Part shown: one piece after another, positions 16,801-23,853 of the stretch | Position numbering within the stretch: the first letter of the stretch is position 1 | Layout: each line of letters begins with the position of its first letter | Assembly (NCBI GenBank): GCA_964528425.1 | Contig: CAZGTD010000003.1 | Location: forward strand, 51,509 to 115,508 | DNA length: 64,000 nucleotides | Source: UBA3263 sp964528425 | GTDB lineage: Bacteria; Bacteroidota; Bacteroidia; Bacteroidales; Muribaculaceae | Direction of reading: 5' to 3' | The notes under the pieces: model-generated | Database searches by the model: none | What the model was told of the DNA's origin: nothing | The model's input: the letters and a program-made list of their open reading frames with translations, nothing else | Translations under genes and position numbers: made by a program

Positions 16801-18811
16801 CAACACCACCTGGGGAGTACGCGGTCTTACCTACAACAAGCAATTGCTTAGCGGACTTTTCGATGCTGACATAATCGCTTCCAAGCCGGTTATGGTGCAG
16901 CCTCAACTGCCGCGCTTCGTTCGCACCGGCGACAAAATTGAACTCACAGCTATGGTGCAGAACGCAACTGACTCGGCTGCATTCATAAGCTCGATAATAG
17001 AAGTTTTCAATCCGGCAAATGACTCGATTTTAGATTATCGGGAATTCGCCGACACTATAGCCGGCCGCAGCCACTCCTTGATTTCAAGTTATTTGGCAGC
17101 TCCGGCCAGGCTCTCATTCATAGGCATTCGCGTACGCGCTGTTTCAGGAAACTTTACCGACGGCGAACAGACGCTGATTCCCGTACTTCCGGCCGATATG
17201 AAAATAACTACCGGCACCCCGCTTTTCCTTCCCTCCGACTCAACGGAAGTTGCAGTTAAAGTTGCTCGCGGTGGCACTCTGACCTTCACCACTAACGCAG
17301 CCTGGGAATGCGTTGCCGCTCTTCCGGCTCTGTCGGCCCCTGAAGGGCGCACCGCCCTTACCGCTGCCGGCGCACTGTTCAGCGCGGCTACCGCACGCGG
17401 CCTTTTGCGCCAGCATCCTGAAATTGCCCGAGCTCTTCATAACTGGGAATCAGACGATTCCATCTTGGTTTCACGACTCATGCGCAACGACGATCTGAAA
17501 ATGGCATTGCTGTCGTCAACGCCTTTCGTCGCTGCCGCCCAAAGCGAGAGCGATCGACGTGCCGCACTTCTGCTACTGTTCAATAATAAGTTAACCGACA
17601 AAGTAATATCCAACTCAATATCTACCCTTGTAAAACTTCAGCGCAAAGGCGGACTCACTTGGGTCGAGGGCAACGATGAACCCTCGGAATGGATAACATT
17701 GGAAGTACTCTCGACCCTGAGCGACCTAAAGCGCATGGGCTATATGCCCAATGACCGGCGTTTGAATCAATTGATTTCGCAGGCCGTAGAATATCTCGAC
17801 AAGGAAGTGGCCAAAGATTTCGCACGCGATAAAAATGCAACATTCCCCGCCTACGTCATGCTCCGCAGCCGCTTCCCGGAAGTGCGTCAATCAGCACCGG
17901 CACGCCGCGCCGCTGCGGCTACCGTTCAGGACATTGTCGGCCATTGGCGTGATCTTTCGTTGGGCTCACTGGCCGAAGCGGCAATCATTCTCAATGAAAA
18001 CGGCTATCCGTCAACAGCGGCCAAGCTGCTCGAATCGCTTCGCCAACGCGAGGCGTGGGCTCAGATGCCGCTGTCGCCTACCCTGCTCAACGCTTTCGCC
18101 TCTATTGAGCCTAAATGCGCTGAGGTTGAGATTATACGCAACGACTACTTGCGCCGCAAGCAAAGCAGCGACTGGGGTAACAATGCCAATGTTTCGGCCC
18201 TGATAGCCGCCATTCTCAACTCAGGGCAGACATGGCTCGTTCCGTCGGCCAACTCGCTGAAGGTTACTGTCAACGGCGAGCCGACAAACATTTCCGCCAA
18301 CAGCTACCTGGGTGAATTCCGCCTTGACCTGCCCGACGGAGGTAACGTTGAAATAACCAAAGGCGACTTTCCGGCTTGGGGCGGCGTATTCTCCGCAGCT
18401 ACCGACTCGATTACCTCCATCGAACCTTTCGCCAGCTACGCCCTTAAGATTTCACGTTCCATAACCGGCACAATTGCCCCGGGCGAGAAAATAACCATAA
18501 AACTTACATTGGAGGCCTCGCAACGCATCGACTACGTTATGGTTACCCAGCCCCTGTGCGCCGGTTTCCAGACCAAGGAGCAACTGCCCGGCAGAATCTG
18601 GAGCGGCTACTCCTCAGCATATCGCGAACCGCTGGCGTCGCAGGTAAATTACTACTTCAACTCCCTGCCTAAGGGCAAAACGCAAATCACCGAAACCTTC
18701 TATGTAACGGCCAACGGAACCTTCATTCTCGCTCCCACCCGGGCCCAGAGCCAATATGCTCCGGAGTTCCAGGCCCACACCGCCGGAGGCTATTGCGAAA
18801 CCAAAAAATAA
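13820..18811 (+). CDS. Alpha-2-macroglobulin family protein (thioester-less)
   Basis: A 1663-residue periplasmic protein with a plain signal peptide (LLLLSASTGFG, no lipobox). It has the bacterial alpha-2-macroglobulin layout: helical N-terminal region, MG domains including the MG2 motif LTDRAIYPPGDTVRF (about residue 408), bait-region-like low-complexity text around 910-950, and the conserved NTTWGVRGL and PRFVRTGDKIELTA in the A2M core. It ends with a helical TED-like domain. The thioester CXEQ motif is absent; WECVAALPALS stands near where it would be. Such proteins trap or inhibit proteases, or support the envelope. It is the last gene of the sigma operon. Confidence 0.88.
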   Translation: MMRKAFLGLLLLSASTGFGALPAKPDFAFPKTVSSNAQSQLKAAEKSNDGPATVRALIDYSLAQIAINPDRSENMLTMMSEVEQRAKQPVTKAMIQLLRAKLGLSDSLAADAVNRYCAELRATETRLWEGVVEADSRFFPTLYDFAIGANPNLPDSIINAAITYNHNRPFPLIYLEQRRAHGFHELSELYKRFAAEPAGLYPMLGMAQAASNLDERKEAYALLSALPDPGDEVKRAISYLQRPDIHIEHNSIVGRGKELKIKVEVTCLNNAAIDVEMVKPTPKKLKSIALNFPGHGVWKADTTVTITLNEYGEYRLTPRFDSLKERHPSQGRVTVTDFLLSQQSFGKQQSPVLALDVINGAEQQGVSFTKIRNQVKGSRGADVYSPSIYSGSYEPSQEQRLFANILTDRAIYPPGDTVRFAATIMKARGTARSLASGQQAKITLRNANYEEIDSMRLTADDFGRINGAFTLPQEGLTGNFSLRIGDYGYFSFTVADYKAPTFEVELKAERIDSTTVELRGSAVGYNGFPIADARVALSIAKLPDWVWYRTFRSMKNETVATDTVNADANGQFSAILTVPDGTNLAATASAASPTGETHDADTFIPQYKYFIDGEIGSYTNALTPPAFKVRGAENKLVDRPLSVMLITPADTIYPDPTWANVPSGAYNIIVTCDGARRAEFETQVYRPTDKMPPTESGLFIPVSAVKPGDSLLVGTSFADSHIRMVKWTSDAIIEEKWLTPEEGNFFVDISLPDTINDATLTFHTLRNYRFEERIVHISRPDVARRLNLKIKSIRDHITPGETERWTINVDNNLGQAQKAAVMLLVYSRALDALKPLSWHFSTPPVWGRNLNFADASSYADNTYNSVTPRLDSPFAGVSAKFNLWGQHWPYLYENGYGERVMLTSMKMAAGAIKIRGTSTTDMGAADVLVEECEADATFDSAAPALAEAAVETTNGNQAPGNDYRMPEVPVAMWQPVLTTAADGSLEVTFTAPNANTTWGVRGLTYNKQLLSGLFDADIIASKPVMVQPQLPRFVRTGDKIELTAMVQNATDSAAFISSIIEVFNPANDSILDYREFADTIAGRSHSLISSYLAAPARLSFIGIRVRAVSGNFTDGEQTLIPVLPADMKITTGTPLFLPSDSTEVAVKVARGGTLTFTTNAAWECVAALPALSAPEGRTALTAAGALFSAATARGLLRQHPEIARALHNWESDDSILVSRLMRNDDLKMALLSSTPFVAAAQSESDRRAALLLLFNNKLTDKVISNSISTLVKLQRKGGLTWVEGNDEPSEWITLEVLSTLSDLKRMGYMPNDRRLNQLISQAVEYLDKEVAKDFARDKNATFPAYVMLRSRFPEVRQSAPARRAAAATVQDIVGHWRDLSLGSLAEAAIILNENGYPSTAAKLLESLRQREAWAQMPLSPTLLNAFASIEPKCAEVEIIRNDYLRRKQSSDWGNNANVSALIAAILNSGQTWLVPSANSLKVTVNGEPTNISANSYLGEFRLDLPDGGNVEITKGDFPAWGGVFSAATDSITSIEPFASYALKISRSITGTIAPGEKITIKLTLEASQRIDYVMVTQPLCAGFQTKEQLPGRIWSGYSSAYREPLASQVNYYFNSLPKGKTQITETFYVTANGTFILAPTRAQSQYAPEFQAHTAGGYCETKK

Positions 18812-18823
18812 TTCTTAACTTTG
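18793..18823 (+). promoter_or_regulatory. Promoter of nagB-like fusion inside the end of the A2M gene
   Basis: TTG at 18793-18795, a 20-nt spacer and TAACTTTG at 18816-18823. The -33 element lies within the A2M coding end. A start 32 nt before the ATG at 18856 gives a short leader and lets this gene be expressed apart from the sigma operon. Confidence 0.8.
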
Positions 18824-18855
18824 CCGATAGAAAAATCATAACCCAAAAATTTCTC

Positions 18856-20838
18856 ATGAGAACCGACCTTAGCTCCAAAATCAAACTCGATTCAATTCCG
18901 AGCATGTATTACGCCCCGGAAGATGAAATTGAACTCGCAGCCCTGACTCGCGAGGAAAAAATCGATACTCGCATTTATCAAGACTCGGCCGAGGCCTCGG
19001 AAGGCATTGCCGAACACGTTGTTCACGCTCTTGAGCGCGCTGAAGCCAAACGCGGCAAATTCGTTATGGCACTTGGCGCCGGCAACTCCGTAAGCTCCGT
19101 TTATGCCGAACTTGTAAAACTACATAAAGCCGGCAAAGTCAGCTTCAAGAACACCATAGTTTTCAACCTCTGCGACTTCTACAGCGAAGATGGCACAAGC
19201 GCAACCACCATGAAAGCGCTGAAAGAGAACTTTCTTGACCATGTTGACGTTCCTGCCGAAAATATCCACACCTTCGTAACCTCATGTCCGCGCCATCAGG
19301 TCGGTGCCATGTGTCGCGACTATGAGGCTCAGATTGAAAATGCCGGCGGACTCGACCTGTGTCTCTGTCAGATCGGCGCCCACGGAGCACTCGGTCTTAA
19401 TGAACCCGGTTCCACCGCATCGAGTGTGTGCCGTCTGGTTCTGCTCAGCGCCGAGCAGCGCCAGAACGTCAGCAACACCTATAAAGTTGACAACGCACCC
19501 ACTACCGGCCTGACCCTCGGCATGAGCGATATTCTCGCATCGCGCCGCATAATCGCTATGGCCTGGGGCGAAAACCGCGCTCAGATTGTTTCCAAGGCAG
19601 TTGAAGGCGAAGTTACCCCATCGGTTCCGGCATCGATGCTTCAGACTCACTCACGCACCACCCTGGTGCTTGATATCAACGCAGCCGAAGGCCTGACCCG
19701 AATTTCTCACCCCTGGCTCGTTACCAACTGCGAGTGGAACGACAAACTGATTCGTCGCGCAATCGTATGGCTCTGCCAGCAAACCGGCAAACCGATTCTG
19801 AAACTCACCAACCAGGACTATAACGACCACGGACTGGGTGAACTGCTGGCCATTTACGGCTCCGGCTACAATGTTAACATTAAGGTGTTCAACGAACTGC
19901 AGCACACCATTACCGGCTGGCCCGGCGGCAAACCCAATGCCGACGACACCTATCGCCCCGAGCGCGCAACCCCCTACCCCAAGCGCGTAATCGTGTTCTC
20001 GCCCCACCCCGACGACGACGTAATCTCCATGGGCGGCACCCTCAAGCGCCTCGTTGACCAGGGCCACGACGTTCATGTAGCCTACGAAACCTCGGGCAAC
20101 ATTGCCGTGGGCGACGAAGACATGATGCGCTACATTATGCTCAACGACTACATTGCACCGCTCTTCGGCTTCGACAACGAGAACTTCAAGCAGAAATCAA
20201 AAGAAATCCACGAATTCCTGGCAAACAAGAATCCCGGCGATATGGACTCCGCAGATATCCGCACCATCAAAACCATGATTCGCCAGGCCGAAGCACGCAC
20301 CGCCTGCAAGTTTATCGGCGTTAAGCCCGAAAACGTTCACTTCCTCCGACTTCCCTTCTATGAAACCGGAGCAATTAAAAAGGGCGACCTCACCGAAAAA
20401 GACATCGAAATCGTTAAGAAACTGATTACCGACGTTAAGCCCCACCAGATTTTCGTTGCCGGCGACCTGGCCGATCCCCACGGTACCCACCGCGTATGCA
20501 CCGACGCAGTACTCGCCGTTATCGACGAATGCAAAAACGAAGACTGGATGAAAGATTGCCGCATCTGGATGTATCGCGGCGCATGGGCCGAATGGGAAAT
20601 CGACCACATTGAAATGGCAGTGCCCATTTCGCCCGAAGAACTCCGCTTCAAGCGCAACTCGATTCTCAAACACCAGAGCCAGATGGAAAACGCCCCGTTC
20701 CTGGGCGACGACGACCGCCTGTTCTGGCAGCGCGCCGAGGAGCGCAACCGCGCAACCGCCGAGCTCTACAGCTCGCTCGGCCTCGCCGAATACGAAGCCA
20801 TGGAAGCCTTCGTGCAATACCACCCCATCCCCGACTAA
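18856..20838 (+). CDS. NagB-like domain fused to LmbE/PIG-L deacetylase-type domain
   Basis: A 660-residue fusion usually annotated as glucosamine-6-phosphate deaminase. Residues 1-270 are NagB-like (VSFKNTIVFNLCDFY; QIGAHGALGLNEPGS). Compared with the E. coli enzyme from memory, the general-base Asp72 is Cys106, the Asp141 position is His176 and the catalytic His143 is Ala178, while Glu148 is kept as Glu183. Residues 375-660 are LmbE/PIG-L-like, with intact zinc motif PHPDD (383-387) and ADPHGTHR near 535. So the deacetylase-type half looks active and the deaminase half doubtful. I chose the ATG at 18856 because the promoter lies just upstream. Confidence 0.88.
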   Translation: MRTDLSSKIKLDSIPSMYYAPEDEIELAALTREEKIDTRIYQDSAEASEGIAEHVVHALERAEAKRGKFVMALGAGNSVSSVYAELVKLHKAGKVSFKNTIVFNLCDFYSEDGTSATTMKALKENFLDHVDVPAENIHTFVTSCPRHQVGAMCRDYEAQIENAGGLDLCLCQIGAHGALGLNEPGSTASSVCRLVLLSAEQRQNVSNTYKVDNAPTTGLTLGMSDILASRRIIAMAWGENRAQIVSKAVEGEVTPSVPASMLQTHSRTTLVLDINAAEGLTRISHPWLVTNCEWNDKLIRRAIVWLCQQTGKPILKLTNQDYNDHGLGELLAIYGSGYNVNIKVFNELQHTITGWPGGKPNADDTYRPERATPYPKRVIVFSPHPDDDVISMGGTLKRLVDQGHDVHVAYETSGNIAVGDEDMMRYIMLNDYIAPLFGFDNENFKQKSKEIHEFLANKNPGDMDSADIRTIKTMIRQAEARTACKFIGVKPENVHFLRLPFYETGAIKKGDLTEKDIEIVKKLITDVKPHQIFVAGDLADPHGTHRVCTDAVLAVIDECKNEDWMKDCRIWMYRGAWAEWEIDHIEMAVPISPEELRFKRNSILKHQSQMENAPFLGDDDRLFWQRAEERNRATAELYSSLGLAEYEAMEAFVQYHPIPD

Positions 20839-20859
20839 TTTCCCCTATTGAAATCCACC

Positions 20860-20906
20860 GACGGCGGGAGGCGCACAAACGCCCATCCCGCCGTCTCATT
20901 TTATTT
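20860..20906 (+). terminator. Intrinsic terminator after the nagB-like gene
   Basis: GACGGCGGGA (20860-20869) pairs perfectly with TCCCGCCGTC (20886-20895), with an inner GGCG/CGCC pairing, followed by TCATTTTATTT. It marks the end of the sigma/A2M/nagB region and the edge of the AT-rich segment. Confidence 0.85.
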
Positions 20907-20951
20907 CCAAACACTGATTTGACGCCGATATAAATCGAATTGCTTTCTAAC

Positions 20952-20969
20952 TATGGCGAATTCGCCATA
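20952..20969. repeat. 18-bp perfect palindrome
   Basis: TATGGCGAATTCGCCATA reads identically on both strands with no spacer. It is too symmetrical for chance expectation in a short gap, and lacks the U-tract of a terminator. It may be a dimer-binding operator or a trace of recombination at the island edge. Confidence 0.7.
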
Positions 20970-21037
20970 ATAAGGTTAAGAACTTGGATATTCTTTGCGT
21001 TTTTTACGCCCAAAAGTTACTAATTGCTAATTACTCC

Positions 21038-21068
21038 TTGCTAATTACTAATTAAATTGCTAACTTTG
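21038..21068 (+). promoter_or_regulatory. Promoter upstream of the leucine-rich lipoprotein
   Basis: TTG (21038-21040), a 20-nt spacer and TAACTTTG (21061-21068). Transcription from here would carry a leader of about 345 nt before the ATG at 21417, unusually long for this window. Confidence 0.75.
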
Positions 21069-21416
21069 TCGGTGCAGACCGCAATGCAGAAGCCCGGCCA
21101 AGGGACTGCGGGTGGGCTGCGGACATAATTGAAAGCGTTTACTCGACGCCCTTTCCTGACTGCTTGAAATCTGGTAAATTTCGTTGATATGGTCAGAATT
21201 GTGGTAGACGGTAGATGCCTCTGTGGATATGTGTATTTCGTTGCGAATCGCAGCGATAACATATCGGCGTGAGGCTTCTGCAGGTCTGCTCGTTCAACCA
21301 TATCGGGTTTACCAGAACCTCAAGCAGTGGAACGAGCCGACAGTCAGATGCTCACGCTTTTTCTTTGCTAACCATCTAAATGCCAACGAGGAGCAGACCG
21401 CGGCACCCTAAACATC

Positions 21417-22793
21417 ATGTTTCATTCCACAAAAACATTCATTACGTCAATGCTCATTTTACCGCTGATGGTTATGAGTTGTAACACAGACGAACCGGAT
21501 ACTCCGGTTTCAGGCGACACAGAAACAAATGACCCGAGCCAAACCCAAACGCCCGAAAACGATTCCGCTAATCTATCAATAACCATCAACGCAGATGGTA
21601 CTAATAGCTTTGGTGTTCCGTTCCGCAGAATCTCCGAAACAAAATTTTCTCTGAATTACATTATTTACGAAATAGTATCAGGACACCTGAATGTTACAGG
21701 TGCAGACGATACTGAAATAGAGCATAGTTTAAATGGTGAAGTTAAGCTCTTTGCAAATATTACAATTGACAATTACACTTATAAAGTTCGCAAGATCGAG
21801 AGTAAAGCTATGTATGGCTGTAAAGGACTAAAAGCTCTGACAATACCGGCAACAATTACAGATATAGGTAGAAATGCCTTTTGTTACTGCAGTAATCTCA
21901 ATACCGTTTATTACTACGCAGCTGAATGTCAAGTAGAGCGCGGGGGCTCGCCCAGTCCTGATGATGTTGTATTCCATAAAAATCTTAGAAACGTCATAAT
22001 AGGAGATAAAGTAAAATTTATCCCTAGAAATATTTTTAATGAATGTGAAGGATTAACATCTATTGCTATGCCAACCTCAGTATCCTATATTGGGTCATAC
22101 GCTTTTTATAATTGCACTAATCTTCAAACTGTCAATATTTATAACTCTGAAACCACAATTGAACAATCCACAGTTCCGGATTGCTCAAACGTTACTTCTG
22201 TGAATATTTCAAACTCTGAAACTGGAATTGGTAGATACGCTTTTGCGCGGTGTTCGAGCCTTGCCACTATTACTATTCCCAGTTCAATAACTGGAATCGG
22301 TAGCTACGCTTTTGCGTGGTGTTCGAGCCTTGCCACTATTACTATTCCCAGTTCAATAACTGGAATCGGTAGCTACGCTTTTGCGTGGTGTTCGAGCCTT
22401 GCCACTATTACTATTCCCAGTTCAATAACTGAAATTGGAGAATCTGCTTTTTCAGGATGCTCAAGCCTTACCTCTGTAAATATTCCAAATTTTGTACCTT
22501 ATATTGCGCCATATACTTTTTGGGGTTGCGAAAGCCTTACTTCTGTTATTATTCCCAATTCTGTAACTAAAATTGGAAGGAACGCATTCGAATGCCGGAA
22601 TTTAACTTCTGTCATTTGTTTAAATCCGGAACCACCTGAAATTGGATACGAAACTTTTAAGTATATTCCCCGTAATTGCAACCTTTATATCCCTAGGGGT
22701 TGGTTATTCGAGTACTGTTATTCTGATTGGACAAATTTTTTTATAATTGAAAACATTATTGAAATAGATCCGGAAGATTACATCTTCGACTAA
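21417..22793 (+). CDS. BspA-like leucine-rich repeat lipoprotein
   Basis: A 458-residue surface lipoprotein candidate: signal peptide with lipobox ending at Cys22 (MVMSCNTDE), an Asp/Thr/Pro-rich linker, then LRR_5-type repeats of about 23 residues (for example SSLATITIPSSITGIG) from about residue 130 to 420. Proteins of this type (Treponema/Bacteroidales BspA family) bind host proteins or other bacteria. Three consecutive repeats are nearly identical at DNA level (22227-22433). Codon use is markedly AT-rich compared with flanking genes, suggesting transfer. A terminator follows at 22801. Confidence 0.88.
   Translation: MFHSTKTFITSMLILPLMVMSCNTDEPDTPVSGDTETNDPSQTQTPENDSANLSITINADGTNSFGVPFRRISETKFSLNYIIYEIVSGHLNVTGADDTEIEHSLNGEVKLFANITIDNYTYKVRKIESKAMYGCKGLKALTIPATITDIGRNAFCYCSNLNTVYYYAAECQVERGGSPSPDDVVFHKNLRNVIIGDKVKFIPRNIFNECEGLTSIAMPTSVSYIGSYAFYNCTNLQTVNIYNSETTIEQSTVPDCSNVTSVNISNSETGIGRYAFARCSSLATITIPSSITGIGSYAFAWCSSLATITIPSSITGIGSYAFAWCSSLATITIPSSITEIGESAFSGCSSLTSVNIPNFVPYIAPYTFWGCESLTSVIIPNSVTKIGRNAFECRNLTSVICLNPEPPEIGYETFKYIPRNCNLYIPRGWLFEYCYSDWTNFFIIENIIEIDPEDYIFD
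22227..22433 (+). repeat. Three tandem 69-bp units inside the leucine-rich gene
   Basis: Copies start at 22227, 22296 and 22365, each 69 bp and coding one 23-residue LRR. Units two and three differ at about one base, and unit one differs from them at three. Such identity implies very recent duplication in frame, and possible length variation among cells. Confidence 0.9.
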
Positions 22794-22800
22794 CGTTACC

Positions 22801-22840
22801 CCGCGGTGTAGTTTGAAACCACACCGCGGAAATTTTTTCT
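22801..22840 (+). terminator. Intrinsic terminator after the leucine-rich gene
   Basis: CCGCGGTGT (22801-22809) pairs perfectly with ACACCGCGG (22821-22829), followed by AAATTTTTTCT. The DUF6602 gene begins only 4 nt later, so it must rely on read-through or a promoter I do not see. Confidence 0.85.
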
Positions 22841-22843
22841 ATC

Positions 22844-23659
22844 ATGAAAACTATCAACTACCATACAGGCATAAGCGAGATGTACTTCCATAAGGTTGAG
22901 GAATTCCTAAACAGATGGAAACAAACTCAAGCCATCATCAAAAATCACAATTTATCAGTTGGTCTTATCTGCGAAGAAATTCTGCGTGAATTCTTACGGC
23001 AATTCCTGCCGGATAGGATTGGCTTAACACCGGGATTTATTGAGAACGATAGGTCACTATCCAATCAATGCGATATTATTATCTACGATAAGCTGAACTT
23101 TGCTCCACTCTATTCTTTTGGAGGCATTAGCATTATTCCATCAGAAAGTGTTTTTGCCGTCGTAGAAGTGAAATCTACTCTCAATTATGCCGGTTTTTGT
23201 TCAACATTAGAATCTTTTGAGCGGCTTAAGAATATGGGGGTAATGAACAAATACCTCTTTACCTTTAGAGCCGGACAAATTAAAACTATCAAGCAATGGT
23301 TTTATCGTTTTGCGTCAAGAAATCAACCGGATATGGAGGATAATGTATACGTTGGGGAGTGGCCTATTGACAAACCCGATTTCGAATATTATCCAAAAGC
23401 GATTCTTGATATCTCACAAAACCTATATTTACATCAAGACCACGTACCAACAGGAAAGAGAGACATGCTCGGATATAGTAATTATGAAATACGTAATACT
23501 GATGGAATAGCAACCTCGTGCCTGCAATGCTTTGTCGCAGATATTATCGGACACGCTTTTGAAACGGAATCTTCTGAAACCTACACTGATAAAATAACCG
23601 ATATCAAAGCTATCTACGAGATTAAACGATATAGCGGCTTTGGCTTATGTGATTTATAA
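22844..23659 (+). CDS. DUF6602 family protein, PD-(D/E)XK nuclease-like
   Basis: A 271-residue cytoplasmic protein. The N-terminal half reads like DUF6602: ICEEILREFLRQFLPDRIGLT, then QCDIIIYD and ESVFAVVEVKSTL. Asp77, Glu108 and Lys110 form the D...EXK pattern of the PD-(D/E)XK nuclease fold, with Glu44/45 as the possible helix-one acid. Family members often occur in accessory regions, and biochemical function is not known to me. It shares the AT-rich composition of the leucine-rich gene before it, so the two probably arrived together. The ATG follows a terminator by a few bases. Confidence 0.72.
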   Translation: MKTINYHTGISEMYFHKVEEFLNRWKQTQAIIKNHNLSVGLICEEILREFLRQFLPDRIGLTPGFIENDRSLSNQCDIIIYDKLNFAPLYSFGGISIIPSESVFAVVEVKSTLNYAGFCSTLESFERLKNMGVMNKYLFTFRAGQIKTIKQWFYRFASRNQPDMEDNVYVGEWPIDKPDFEYYPKAILDISQNLYLHQDHVPTGKRDMLGYSNYEIRNTDGIATSCLQCFVADIIGHAFETESSETYTDKITDIKAIYEIKRYSGFGLCDL

Positions 23660-23853
23660 AACCGAAATACTCCATATATTATATTATTTCCCTTTTTGAT
23701 AACTTTGATGTTAATTACCAGTGGTTGCACATAGAGCCAAACAACTTAAGTCGTTGGGGAGCGATTTTTAACTTTTTGACAAAAATAGATACCCAACGGG
23801 TTAAACGTATGTTAAGGATTTTTGCTAACTTTGCAGCGGTAAAAAGAAGACCT
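23660..23853. other. Intergenic region before the TolC operon
   Basis: This 194-nt AT-rich gap holds the end of the island and the TolC-operon promoter. A second TAACTTTG (23700-23707) has no TTG at the right distance and may be chance. Confidence 0.4.
23826..23833 (+). promoter_or_regulatory. -7 promoter element of the tolC-hlyD-ABC operon
   Basis: TAACTTTG at 23826-23833, 20 nt before the ATG at 23854. The -33 position has TTA rather than TTG, so the promoter may be weak or need an activator. Confidence 0.55.

Larger units (their letters stand above)
20907..21416. other. AT-rich intergenic region with palindrome, promoter and long leader
   Basis: This 510-nt gap holds no gene I can support. 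It contains an 18-bp perfect palindrome (20952-20969), short direct repeats of CTAATTACT (21015-21052), a strong promoter (21038-21068) and a leader of about 345 nt to the leucine-rich gene. In the leader GCAGACCGC occurs at 21074-21082 and again at 21393-21401, and its inverse GGTCTGC at 21283-21289. A 62-codon frame (21223-21411) ends 5 nt before the next gene, but nothing shows it is translated. Confidence 0.5.

Noticed and set aside
21223..21411. 62-codon frame ending 5 nt before the leucine-rich gene
   Set aside because: No recognisable domain or start signal; lies in a leader with inverted repeats and is more likely non-coding.
22227..22433. Possible CRISPR-like repeats
   Set aside because: Repeats are contiguous 69-bp units without spacers and code for LRR residues in frame.
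23700..23707. Second TAACTTTG before the TolC operon
   Set aside because: No TTG at 19-21 nt upstream and no gene start close enough.
20907..23853. Integrative element with transposase or integrase
   Set aside because: No recombinase, transposase or clear terminal repeats are seen around the AT-rich island.
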